This document shows positions 55,604 through 63,790 of a stretch of DNA of 64,000 nt, piece by piece (within the stretch, counting starts at the first letter, position 1; each line of letters starts with the position of its first letter). The DNA comes from an uncultured Verrucomicrobiae bacterium (GTDB taxonomy: Bacteria; Verrucomicrobiota; Verrucomicrobiia; Limisphaerales; UBA1096). Location: positions 62,001 to 126,000 of the forward strand of contig CALJHX010000025.1 of assembly GCA_937770485.1 (NCBI GenBank), in the 5' to 3' direction. The notes under the pieces were generated by a model, which had not been told where the DNA came from, did not search any database, and saw only the letters and a program-made list of their open reading frames with translations. Both the position numbers and the translations under genes were made by a program.

Positions 55604-56485
55604 ATGAAATCAATGACTGGTTACGGACGGGGTGAATGCACGGCTAAAGGCACGCGCATTACGGTGGAGTTGAACTCGGTGAACCGCAAACAGGCTGAGG
55701 TGTCGCTGGGTGTTCCGACGGAGTTGGAGTCCATTGAGTCCGACTTACGCGACCTGATCCTCGCCACGGTTTCCCGCGGCCGAGTCAGCGGCAGGGTGGC
55801 ATTGCAACGTTCCGGCGTGGACCGCGCTTCAGGAGTTACCATCAATGAGGCCCAAGCCAAGGCTTACCGGTCGGAACTGACCAAGTTGGCCAAGTCGCTA
55901 AAGATCCCTGACAACCTATCGCTGGACAGCCTCTTGCGTCTGCCCGGTGTGATGGAAACCTCTGAGCCGACGCTTGATGCCAAGGCATTTCGTGCACCGG
56001 TAAAGCGAGCGCTTGCCCAAGCGATTGAGGGGTTGCTGGCGATGCGGGAGAAGGAGGGAGGCAACCTTGCCCGGGACTTGACCAAGCGCCTATGCAAGCT
56101 GCGCCGCATCGTCAAGCGGGTGGCTAGACGCGCCCCTGACGTGCTGAAACACCACCGGGAGCGACTGATCGAACGATTGAAAAACGCCAACGTGGACGTG
56201 CCCGGCATGGACGATGAGCGTCTTCTTAAGGAGGTTGTCTATTACACGGATCGCACGGACATCACCGAGGAATTGACCCGGCTTAATAGCCACTTTGTCC
56301 AACTGGAGGAATGCCTCTCCGACAATGTACCAGTGGGTCGCAAGCTCGATTTTCTGGCTCAGGAAATGTTTCGTGAAATTAACACGATCGGCTCCAAGGC
56401 GAACGATGCCAATATTTCCAGTGAGGTGGTCACTCTAAAAACCGAGTTGGAAAAAATCCGTGAACAAGTTCAGAATATCGAGTGA
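55604..56485 (+). CDS. yicC: YicC family protein (probable endoribonuclease)
   Basis: 293 aa, start ATG 55604. N-terminal MKSMTGYGRGE and the paired repeat domains, then DNVPVGRKLDFLAQEMFREI and C-terminal TIGSKANDANISSEVVTLKTE. YicC homologues cleave RNA and influence small-RNA turnover. Its TGA overlaps the GTG start of gmk. Confidence 0.93.
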   Translation: MKSMTGYGRGECTAKGTRITVELNSVNRKQAEVSLGVPTELESIESDLRDLILATVSRGRVSGRVALQRSGVDRASGVTINEAQAKAYRSELTKLAKSLKIPDNLSLDSLLRLPGVMETSEPTLDAKAFRAPVKRALAQAIEGLLAMREKEGGNLARDLTKRLCKLRRIVKRVARRAPDVLKHHRERLIERLKNANVDVPGMDDERLLKEVVYYTDRTDITEELTRLNSHFVQLEECLSDNVPVGRKLDFLAQEMFREINTIGSKANDANISSEVVTLKTELEKIREQVQNIE

Positions 56486-57108
56486 ATGACGCCGTTTCCA
56501 GCACGCCGCTTGTCGTGGTGATCTCCGCCCCGTCAGGGACCGGCAAAACTACGCTTTGCGACAACATCCGCGCCGCCCTGCCAAGCATTAGCAATGCGGT
56601 CACCTGTACCACCCGCAAGCCGCGGGATGGCGAACTGGATGGGGTCGATTATTATTTCCTAGGAGAGGATGAGTTCCACGGCAGAGTCGCAGGCGGGGAG
56701 TTTCTGGAGAACGCTGTCGTGCACGGGAACCATTACGGCGTGCTGAAGTCGGAACTGCGGGCCAAACTCGCCGAGGGGAGCGACGTACTGCTCAACATCG
56801 ACGTGCAGGGCGCGGCGACCATTCGGGAAGCGGCGGGGAACGACCTGGTTTTGAACGAGGCTTTACTCACCGTTTTTTTGTGTCCTGTAAGTTTGGGTGA
56901 GCTTGAGCAGCGGCTTCGCGGACGGGGCACCGACTCGGATGAAATTATCGCCAAGCGCCTTGCGATCGCCAGGGATGAAATGGATCAGGCTGAAAAATTT
57001 GATCATATGCTGACCAGCCAGACCAGGGAGGCCGACCTCGAGCAAATGCTCGGTATCATCGAGCGCGCCCGTCTGGCCAAGAGGGAAACTGTATCGACCG
57101 ATGAGTGA
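56482..57108 (+). CDS. gmk: Guanylate kinase
   Basis: 208 aa; phosphorylates GMP to GDP. GTG start in a GTGA overlap with yicC. P-loop VVISAPSGTGKTTLC, then TCTTRKPRDGELDGVDYYFL, VVHGNHYGVLKSELRA, DVQGAATIREAA and RLAIARDEMDQAEKFD. Placed with yicC in the order common in many bacteria; rpoZ, often next, is absent and a CoaC-like gene follows with an 8-bp overlap. Confidence 0.95.
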   Translation: MNDAVSSTPLVVVISAPSGTGKTTLCDNIRAALPSISNAVTCTTRKPRDGELDGVDYYFLGEDEFHGRVAGGEFLENAVVHGNHYGVLKSELRAKLAEGSDVLLNIDVQGAATIREAAGNDLVLNEALLTVFLCPVSLGELEQRLRGRGTDSDEIIAKRLAIARDEMDQAEKFDHMLTSQTREADLEQMLGIIERARLAKRETVSTDE

Positions 57109-57664
57109 ATCCAAAAAAATTGTGCTCGGTGTGAGTGGCTCGATTGCCGCTCACAAGGCGATCGATCTTGCCAGTCTGTTGACCAAGGTCGGGTGCTTGG
57201 TGGATGTGGTGCTGACACGGGACGCGCAGGAATTCGTCAAGCCGCTTCCGTTCCAGACGCTCACTCGCAGGCGAGTGATCACCAGCCTGTACGTTGAGGA
57301 GGAAACCGGTGTCGCGCACATCCGCGCCGCCGATCAGGCGGACTTGCTGCTGATCGCCCCGGCGACAGCCAACACTCTGGCGAAGCTGGCTCACGGCTTG
57401 GCCGACGATCCGCTTGGCTGTGTGGCACTGGCTTTGCGGCCCGAAGCCAAGGTTTTGGTTGCCGCGGCGATGAACGGCAGCATGTGGCGACACCCCGCCA
57501 CCGTGGCCAATGTGGCGACGCTGACGGCTTGGGGCGCTGAGTTTATCGGGCCGGACGAGGGTCTGTTGTCCTGCGGTTATGAGGGCATCGGGCGGCTCTG
57601 GCCCGTGGATGAAATAGCCAACCGCGCCCTTGAACTGCTCGGCCTGGAGCAGGCAAACGATTGA
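57101..57664 (+). CDS. coaC: Phosphopantothenoylcysteine decarboxylase (CoaC-type flavoprotein)
   Basis: 187 aa, the decarboxylase half only of CoaBC, making 4'-phosphopantetheine with FMN. GVSGSIAAHKAIDLASLLTK at the N-terminus, IRAADQADLLLIAPATANTLAKLAHGLADD, and the substrate clamp VAAAMNGSMWRHPATVANV. The CoaB ligase half is missing here and must be elsewhere. It overlaps gmk by 8 bp and is 5 bp from the kinase gene. Confidence 0.9.
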   Translation: MSESKKIVLGVSGSIAAHKAIDLASLLTKVGCLVDVVLTRDAQEFVKPLPFQTLTRRRVITSLYVEEETGVAHIRAADQADLLLIAPATANTLAKLAHGLADDPLGCVALALRPEAKVLVAAAMNGSMWRHPATVANVATLTAWGAEFIGPDEGLLSCGYEGIGRLWPVDEIANRALELLGLEQAND

Positions 57665-57668
57665 TCAA

Positions 57669-59045
57669 ATGGCCTCCTCCAGGGGCAACAAGACTTGGAT
57701 AGACTGGTGGCGCCTGTCGCAGTTGTTCCGTTCCGTTGCGCCCGATGATGGCTCGCAGCGTTCGCGAATCCGATTCATGGAGCGAAGCACTGTTCTGCCG
57801 GTCAAGGCGGTTTATTTCATTGTCCTCATTTTTTATCTCTACTTTGGCGAGTGGCCAGAGATGGACGCTGACCGGGTGCGCTGGACATTGCTGCGGACGA
57901 TCCAGTGGTTCTTCATTTTCTGCCTTATCGTGAATGTGTCGATCGGCGTGATGCTAATTCGGATGGAGGAGTTTTCCACGCGGGTGCTTCGGGAGGTGGT
58001 GTTTTCCATTTGCCTGTTTGACGCGCTCTTGCTGGCGATGATGACGGAGTTGACTGGCGGCTTTGAGAGCTTCTTGTTTTGGATGTTCCTCGGGCTGCAG
58101 ATTCGCATCGCAATCAGCATGCCAATTGCATCGACACAAATCGTGGCTAACCTTTCGGTCAGCGTGATTTATCTGTGCGCCGGTGCGTTCGATATTATTG
58201 TTGCCCGCTCGGAGGAGGAACTTGAAAACATCACGGGCGAGCCGGTGATGCTGAGGGCGCTGCTGTTGGTGCTGATGACGGCCTGTGGTTACGGGTTGCA
58301 GGTGTTGATCGACAAACAGCGCCGTATGGATGCCGAGGATGATGAGTACGATCGACGCCAAAGCCAGCTCCAAGCCTCGGGACGTTTGGCAGCGGAGATT
58401 GCGCATCAGGTTAAGAACCCGCTGGGCATCATCAACAACGCGGCGTTCGCTCTTGGCCAAACGACGAATGAAAACGAAACGGCCAAGCGCCAGGTCGCCT
58501 TGATCCGGGAGGAGGTTAACAAGGCAGATCAGATCATCACCAAGCTTATGGGCTACGCCCAGTTGGTGGAGGGCCGTTTGGCCAAGCTTGACGTGAACGA
58601 AACTCTTGAGGCGGCACTGTTGCAGGTGTTCCCGAAGGGGAGTAAGTTCGGCACACGGATCCGTCGCGATTACGGGATCGCGCTCCCGCCGTTATTGGCC
58701 CAACCTGAGCACATCAGCGAAGTATTCGTCAATATCATCCAAAACGCCCGGGAAGTGATGGGCAGCGCGGGCGAAATATGTATAAAAACAAGCTACGAAG
58801 GAGATTACACCTTCCGGGTGACCATTGAAGACAACGGCCCTGGGATACCGGTTGACAGGTTAGAGACCGTCTTCGAGCCATACCACACCACCAAGGAGAA
58901 AGGTACCGGGCTGGGCTTGGCGATCGTTAAGCACAATACGGAGCTGTATGGAGGAACGGTAAAAATAGAATCTAAACTTGAAAAGTACACCCGCTTCAAT
59001 CTAATATTCCCAGGACGGACTGTCCTTCGGCTACTGTCTTCATGA
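57669..59045 (+). CDS. Membrane sensor histidine kinase
   Basis: 458 aa. Residues ~35-215 contain about six hydrophobic segments with no large periplasmic domain (for example AVYFIVLIFYLYFGEW, WFFIFCLIVNVSIGVMLI). A HisKA domain follows with H-box AAEIAHQVKNPLG (His near 245), then the N-box NIIQNAREVMG and G-boxes EDNGPGIP and KGTGLGLAIVKH. The next gene (overlap ATGA) encodes a sigma-54 regulator, its obvious partner. The signal sensed is unknown. Confidence 0.9.
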   Translation: MASSRGNKTWIDWWRLSQLFRSVAPDDGSQRSRIRFMERSTVLPVKAVYFIVLIFYLYFGEWPEMDADRVRWTLLRTIQWFFIFCLIVNVSIGVMLIRMEEFSTRVLREVVFSICLFDALLLAMMTELTGGFESFLFWMFLGLQIRIAISMPIASTQIVANLSVSVIYLCAGAFDIIVARSEEELENITGEPVMLRALLLVLMTACGYGLQVLIDKQRRMDAEDDEYDRRQSQLQASGRLAAEIAHQVKNPLGIINNAAFALGQTTNENETAKRQVALIREEVNKADQIITKLMGYAQLVEGRLAKLDVNETLEAALLQVFPKGSKFGTRIRRDYGIALPPLLAQPEHISEVFVNIIQNAREVMGSAGEICIKTSYEGDYTFRVTIEDNGPGIPVDRLETVFEPYHTTKEKGTGLGLAIVKHNTELYGGTVKIESKLEKYTRFNLIFPGRTVLRLLSS

Positions 59046-60457
59046 ACAGAAATCTCAGGCTATTAGTCGTGGACGACGAGCGCAACATGCGCGAGTCCCT
59101 GAAGACGGTTCTCGAGTCGCGTGGCACCCTCGTGGACACCGTCGAGTCGGCGGAGCAGGGATTGACGGCTATTGAGGCGTCCGATTATTTCATGGTCATC
59201 ACAGACGCGCGCCTCGAGGGGATGAGCGGCTATGATTTCCTGCGTGAAGCTCACGAGCGATGGCCGGAGTTGCCGGTGCTGATGATCACTGCCTACGCCA
59301 CCCCAAAGCTGGCTGTGGAGGCGATACAGACCGGCGCCATTGATTATCTGTCCAAGCCGTTCGAGCCGGAGGAACTGCTGCACTCCGTCAACCGATGCGC
59401 CGAGCGGCATCAGCTCATCCAGCAAAACGAGAAACTCAAGTCGCACCTACCGTATGGCTATCAACTGGATGACATCATTGGCAACTGTCAAAGCCTGAAG
59501 GACTTGCGAGAGATGGTCCGGACGGTTGGGCCGACCGAGGCGACCATCCTGATTCTCGGCGAGAGCGGCACCGGCAAGGAATTAATCGCGGGATCCATCC
59601 ACCATTCCAGCCAACGCCGCGAAGAGACCTACGTGCGGCTGAATTGCGCAGCAATTCCCGAGACACTGCTCGAGAGTGAACTGTTCGGGCACGAGAAAGG
59701 TTCCTTCACCGGGGCGGTGAAACAAAAGATAGGGCAAGTGGAGGAGGCCAACAACGGAACACTGTTCCTTGACGAAATCGGCGAGATGTCCCGTTCCCTG
59801 CAGGCAAAGTTGCTACGTTTTCTCGAAGACGGTACGTTCGTACGGGTCGGTGGGACGGAGGAGCAGCGGGTGGACGTCAGGATTCTCGCGGCGACCAATC
59901 GGGATATTATCGACGCCATCGCGACCGGCGATTTCAGGGAGGACCTGTACCATCGGTTGAACGTCGTTCAGTTGAGGGTGGCCCCGTTGCGCGAGCGAGA
60001 AGGGGACGTGACGTTGTTGGCGGAACATTTCCTCTCAGGGTTTGGCCGGAAGATGAACAAGCAATTCCAGCCGCTCTCCAGCGAGGTGCAGCACATGCTC
60101 AACACACACCATTGGCCGGGCAACGTCCGCGAGCTGCGAAACACTATTGAGAGGGCAGTTATCCTAGCTACATCCGACGTGATACATCCCGTCAACCTAC
60201 CCGATTTCCGACTCGAGACCCGTCTTCGCAAGGAGGACGACTTAGGCATATCGTACGAGGGGCTTGCTCTGGAAGAGGCACTTGCCTCGTTTGAGCGTGA
60301 CATGATCCGGGGGGAACTGGCCCGCAACAATTCCAACCTCAGTAAAACAGCGCAGAAACTGGGCATCAGTCGTCATGCCTTGCGCTACCGCATGACGCGA
60401 CTGCAACTTACCAGTGATGGAAGCGTGGGCGATGATGATAAACCAAGCGGCGAATGA
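59042..60457 (+). CDS. Sigma-54-dependent response regulator (NtrC type)
   Basis: 471 aa: receiver (phospho-Asp in MVITDARLEG near residue 54; Lys in YLSKPFEPEE), an AAA+ domain with Walker A GESGTGKELIAG, ESELFGHEKGSFTGAVKQ (GAFTGA loop with Ser for the first Ala), FLDEIGEMSRSLQAKLLRF, WPGNVRELRNTIERAVI, then a Fis-type HTH NLSKTAQKLGISRHALRYRM. It should activate sigma-54 promoters. Coupled to the kinase upstream and to a small protein downstream by 4-bp overlaps. Confidence 0.94.
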   Translation: MNRNLRLLVVDDERNMRESLKTVLESRGTLVDTVESAEQGLTAIEASDYFMVITDARLEGMSGYDFLREAHERWPELPVLMITAYATPKLAVEAIQTGAIDYLSKPFEPEELLHSVNRCAERHQLIQQNEKLKSHLPYGYQLDDIIGNCQSLKDLREMVRTVGPTEATILILGESGTGKELIAGSIHHSSQRREETYVRLNCAAIPETLLESELFGHEKGSFTGAVKQKIGQVEEANNGTLFLDEIGEMSRSLQAKLLRFLEDGTFVRVGGTEEQRVDVRILAATNRDIIDAIATGDFREDLYHRLNVVQLRVAPLREREGDVTLLAEHFLSGFGRKMNKQFQPLSSEVQHMLNTHHWPGNVRELRNTIERAVILATSDVIHPVNLPDFRLETRLRKEDDLGISYEGLALEEALASFERDMIRGELARNNSNLSKTAQKLGISRHALRYRMTRLQLTSDGSVGDDDKPSGE

Positions 60458-60843
60458 ATTTTTCAATGGAACTCCCCACACAAATACTGGCCCTTCTTAA
60501 CCCAGGAAACCCGAGCACTGGAGGCGGTTTTTTGGATTCTCTCAAGGGGCCGTTGCTGATTCTGGTAATCGGACTTGCCTTGGCACTGGTCATTGCCATT
60601 GTCATCCTGACGATGCACCGGGATGGTGGGGGCAAGCAATCCCGACACGGAGGCTCCGCGCGATTGTCGACGGCCAAGCCGACGGCTCCGGGCGAGGAAG
60701 GCGATCACCGGAAGAAACGCCGCCGCCATAAACGTCGGCGACGGGATCATCGGAAACGGAACCCGACTCTGTCTGAAACCGGCGGCTTGCCCCCGAAAAA
60801 CAAGGACGACCCAGAGGAGTCCGAAATGGAAGCGGATCAGTGA
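60454..60843 (+). CDS. Small single-pass protein with a Lys/Arg-rich tail
   Basis: 129 aa. One membrane helix near residues 30-52 (LLILVIGLALALVIAIVIL), then a strongly basic stretch HRKKRRRHKRRRRDHRKR near residues 85-102 and an acidic C-terminus. No family recognised. The basic part could bind nucleic acid or the membrane surface. Overlaps of 4 bp with the regulator before it and with the prenyl synthase after it (GTGA) fix its position as a real operon member. Confidence 0.75.
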   Translation: MNFSMELPTQILALLNPGNPSTGGGFLDSLKGPLLILVIGLALALVIAIVILTMHRDGGGKQSRHGGSARLSTAKPTAPGEEGDHRKKRRRHKRRRRDHRKRNPTLSETGGLPPKNKDDPEESEMEADQ

Positions 60844-61718
60844 CTCAAGTCTCTCAAAGCCATTTAATAACGGCGAAAAGCGGCTCCAATTTGGCAGCCG
60901 CATTTTTCTTGCTCCCCAAGGCTAGGCGGAGGGGTATGGTCGCGCTTTACGCCTTTTGCCGGGAGGTGGATGATGTCGCGGACGATGACGCAGTGCCGTT
61001 GGCCAAGCGCGCCGAAAAGCTGCAGCGATGGAGGGACGACATTCGGCGCGCGTGCGAGTGGGGTGAGCCTCAATTCGAAGTCTGCCGCGAGTTGCGACCG
61101 TTTATCCGGGAATACAGTTTGCCGTTTAGCTTGTTTGACGAGTTGCTCACTGGCATGGAGTCCGACTTGCAAAAAACGAGGTATCGTGACTTCGACGAAT
61201 TGAAACTTTACTGCCATCGTGCGGCCTCGGTCGTTGGTCTTTTGAGCATTCGTGTTTTCGGTTGCGATGGCGAAGCGGCACAACGTTACGCGGAAAACCT
61301 TGGGCAAGCGCTGCAGTTGACCAACATCCTGCGCGACGTCGCCGAGGATGCTGCGCGAGGTAGGATTTATCTGCCTCAATCGATGCTCGAAAAACACTCG
61401 GTCGAAGAGAGTGACATTCTGGAGGATCGCTTCTCTGTTGGTTACGAAAATGCCGCACAGGAAATCGCCGAACGCGCCTGGGCGCATTATCGGCTGGCTC
61501 GCGAATCATTCCCGCTCGGGCAGAAACACCAGCTCGTCGCCTCGGAGACCATGGGTGCGACCTATTGGCGGTTACTGATGAAACTTCGTGCTGTGCGGTA
61601 CAATGCCTTTCAGTCGAATCGGAGTAGGTTAAGAACCAGTCGATTGGCCAAACTGGCCATAGGGTTGAAAACCTGGCTTTCATTGAGGCGCAAGACCTAC
61701 CGGCCGGTTTACGGTTAA
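60840..61718 (+). CDS. hpnD: Squalene/phytoene synthase family, HpnD-like (presqualene diphosphate synthase)
   Basis: 292 aa, GTG start. Isoprenoid head-to-head condensation. AFFLLPKARRRGMVALYAFC with REVDDVADD (first Asp-rich motif) and LTNILRDVAEDAARGRIYLP (second motif), plus VASVVGLLSIRVFG-type helix (RAASVVGLLSIRVFG). Length and motifs fit HpnD, which makes presqualene diphosphate for hopanoids; a phytoene synthase role is not excluded. hpnC and hpnE are not adjacent. Convergent with the gene at 61715. Confidence 0.85.
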   Translation: MTQVSQSHLITAKSGSNLAAAFFLLPKARRRGMVALYAFCREVDDVADDDAVPLAKRAEKLQRWRDDIRRACEWGEPQFEVCRELRPFIREYSLPFSLFDELLTGMESDLQKTRYRDFDELKLYCHRAASVVGLLSIRVFGCDGEAAQRYAENLGQALQLTNILRDVAEDAARGRIYLPQSMLEKHSVEESDILEDRFSVGYENAAQEIAERAWAHYRLARESFPLGQKHQLVASETMGATYWRLLMKLRAVRYNAFQSNRSRLRTSRLAKLAIGLKTWLSLRRKTYRPVYG

Positions 61719-62080
61719 TCGGCCCGTGCTGCCAATCGCTCGAGACGCGCTTCGAGTTGATTGCGGAAGACATATCGGTTTTGCGGTGTGATCAGGACCG
61801 GCCGCTTGCCGCTTTTGCGGTACAAAACAAGCATGCGGTGGTCCCCCTTCAGCGTGTTCCGCCAAACTTCCGGCTTGCCCTTGAGGCGTTTTGAAATGCG
61901 GCCGATATCCGACAGTGGTATTCTGCGCAGGGTAAATCCCATCCACTCTACCACCACGGCCATCGATCCAACGCGGAAATCAATTTTGGGCATCGCCCAA
62001 AAGATCGTTAGGGCGATGAGCCCCCATACCCCGGGAACGGCCCAGATAATTAACTCCCAGTTCTCTGACAGGAATTTCAA
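61715..62080 (-). CDS. Small membrane protein with a PH-like domain
   Basis: 121 aa. One N-terminal membrane segment (LIIWAVPGVWGLIALTIFWA), then a beta-rich domain MAVVVEWMGFTLRRIPLSDI and LVLYRKSGKRPVLITPQNRY resembling bacterial PH domains. Role unknown. Overlaps the hpnD stop by 4 bp in convergence. LysM gene lies upstream on the same strand. Confidence 0.7.
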   Translation of the reverse strand: MKFLSENWELIIWAVPGVWGLIALTIFWAMPKIDFRVGSMAVVVEWMGFTLRRIPLSDIGRISKRLKGKPEVWRNTLKGDHRMLVLYRKSGKRPVLITPQNRYVFRNQLEARLERLAARAD

Positions 62081-62106
62081 TTGTACGTTTGGTTGGTTGC
62101 CGTGCG

Positions 62107-62691
62107 CTACCTCGGGTCGGGAATAAACAATGTTTGCCCTATTCGCATCGTTCGCGGATTCAGCTTCGGGTTTGCGTCAAGAACCGACTTGAGGGTGACT
62201 CGCTTTTTTGCGCCCTGGTTTTTTAAATTAGCATTGTAGGCTGCGATGATAGCCGAGATGGTTTCGTCTTTCTGCACCGTATGTTCAAAACTTTTTTTGG
62301 AATTGGGGGTGGTTTTCGTTGCCCTTCCAACGCTAGAGCCGGATCGAAGCAGGGCTGTCATTTCCTTGAGAATCAAATCCTTGTCCTGCACTCGTTTTCG
62401 ATCGACTTCGCGGATGGACTTGGCCAATCCCTCGAGGTCGTCCCGGGTGGCGGTGGCGGTATCTTTTGTCGCGGTCTTAGCCCGTAGAAGCCGCATTTCG
62501 CTTCGGAGTTTTGAGAGTTCGCTCTTAAGAGAGTTATGGGCCATGAGTAGGTCTTCAAGTTGGCTATGCAGTCGGCGATAATCCTCCCGGATGGCACGTG
62601 CATCGAGTGAAGGGCCCTGGGCCATGGCGAGGGAGGTTTCCAAGAGGTAAATTGTTGCCAAAAACGAGGTTAATAAAAACAAACGCTTCAT
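62107..62691 (-). CDS. LysM domain protein with coiled coil
   Basis: 194 aa, exported. Signal peptide FLLTSFLATIYLLETSLAMA, a coiled coil (residues 30-110, EDYRRLHSQLEDLLMAHNSL) and a C-terminal LysM domain of about 55 residues (HTVQKDETISAIIAAYN through RIGQTLFIPDP). LysM binds peptidoglycan, so this is likely a wall-associated protein. It shares the strand with the PH-like gene. Confidence 0.85.
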   Translation of the reverse strand: MKRLFLLTSFLATIYLLETSLAMAQGPSLDARAIREDYRRLHSQLEDLLMAHNSLKSELSKLRSEMRLLRAKTATKDTATATRDDLEGLAKSIREVDRKRVQDKDLILKEMTALLRSGSSVGRATKTTPNSKKSFEHTVQKDETISAIIAAYNANLKNQGAKKRVTLKSVLDANPKLNPRTMRIGQTLFIPDPR

Positions 62692-62792
62692 CCCGGAAAT
62701 CTAAGTCCGTACTCCCGCAAACTCAAGCCTCAGCCTTTTGTTTTGTGGGTTTTTGATTGCTGTCGCTTGAGCAAGGCGGTTCAATTACTGCC

Positions 62793-63740
62793 ATGCAAAC
62801 CTGTTTTCGCTGGCTGACCAACCTTTTCCCGCTCTGGTCTGTTCTTGTGGCGGTGGTGGCACTGGCTTGGCCGGGCGCATTCGACTGGTACTCCGCCACG
62901 ATGATCCGAGTTGGCCTTGGTATCATTATGCTGGGAATGGGACTCACACTGACTCTCGACGATTTCCGACGGGTGTTCGTGATTCCGTTTGCTCTGTTTG
63001 GCGGCGTGGGGCTCCAGTTCGCTGTGATGCCTTTCCTGGGTTGGGGCATTGGTCACATCCTGGAACTGCCGAGAGACATGGCCGTTGGCTTGGTGCTGGT
63101 TTCTTGCTGCCCCGGCGGGACCGCCTCGAATGTTGTCGTCTTTCTCGCCCGGGCAAACGTCGCCTTGTCCGTCAGTATGACCGCCATCTCGACGATGCTG
63201 GCTGTGGTGCTGACACCATTGCTTACCATATTGTATGTGGGGGAACGGGTGTCGGTGGATGCACTAGGCCTGTTGCAGAGCATTTTGATCATCGTGATTT
63301 TTCCGGTCGCTGCTGGCGTTGGGATCAACCATTTCTTTGGCAAGGCGGCAAGTCGAATCGCCGTCGTGTCGCCGTTTGTCTCGGTGGTTTTCATCATCCT
63401 TATCGTTGGTTACATCCTCGCTCAAAACCGTGACTCCATCCTCGAGAATTGGCGCATGCTTGTCGCCTCGGTGTTGCTGTTGCATGTCGGTGGCTTTGGG
63501 ATGGGTTACGGCCTGTCCAAGCTGATGAGATTCGACGAGCAGTCGAGTCGCACGGTATCGATAGAGGTGGGGATGCAAAACAGCGGCTTGGGCACCGCCT
63601 TAGCGACAAAGCATTTTGCAGCTCTGCCGTTAGCCGCCGTACCGTGTGCTGTCAGCGCCGTGACCCACTGTATTCTCGGCAGCATCGCCGCCGGGGTCTG
63701 GCGAATGTTGAATGCCCGGAAGACCAGCGATCAGCAATAG
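62793..63740 (+). CDS. Bile acid:sodium symporter (BASS) family transporter
   Basis: 315-aa inner-membrane secondary transporter with roughly ten hydrophobic segments. Motifs: GLGIIMLGMGLTLTLDDFRR, LVLVSCCPGGTASNVVVFLA (crossover region, usual PGGxxSN), ALSVSMTAISTMLAVVLTPLL and EVGMQNSGLGTALATKHF. Likely transports a small organic anion with Na+. ATG 62793 is chosen over an in-frame start at 62757 that adds a non-family stretch. Confidence 0.9.
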   Translation: MQTCFRWLTNLFPLWSVLVAVVALAWPGAFDWYSATMIRVGLGIIMLGMGLTLTLDDFRRVFVIPFALFGGVGLQFAVMPFLGWGIGHILELPRDMAVGLVLVSCCPGGTASNVVVFLARANVALSVSMTAISTMLAVVLTPLLTILYVGERVSVDALGLLQSILIIVIFPVAAGVGINHFFGKAASRIAVVSPFVSVVFIILIVGYILAQNRDSILENWRMLVASVLLLHVGGFGMGYGLSKLMRFDEQSSRTVSIEVGMQNSGLGTALATKHFAALPLAAVPCAVSAVTHCILGSIAAGVWRMLNARKTSDQQ

Positions 63741-63790
63741 ATTGCCAACAAGGCGGTTCGGGTGTTTATTTCTTTCCTTTACACGGAGAC

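Larger units (their letters stand above)
529..62427. repeat. Dispersed palindrome family TTGGCCAA / CGCTTGGCCAAGCG
   Basis: By hand I counted about 47 exact TTGGCCAA sites between 529 and 62427, including 529, 1206, 3664, 6488, 8298, 12246, 20593, 20918, 23607, 26749, 29094, 30247, 33072, 38070, 39608, 43947, 45532, 49866, 49878, 53788, 58578, 60999 and 62420. Many extend symmetrically to 12-16 bp. They fall in genes and gaps on both strands. In genes the two usual frames give LGQA and LAK(R). Confidence 0.85.

Noticed and set aside
529-62427. The palindrome as a DNA uptake sequence of the Neisseria or Haemophilus type
   Set aside because: Known uptake sequences are not perfect palindromes and cluster as inverted pairs at terminators; here copies are mostly in coding DNA. 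Not excluded but less favoured.
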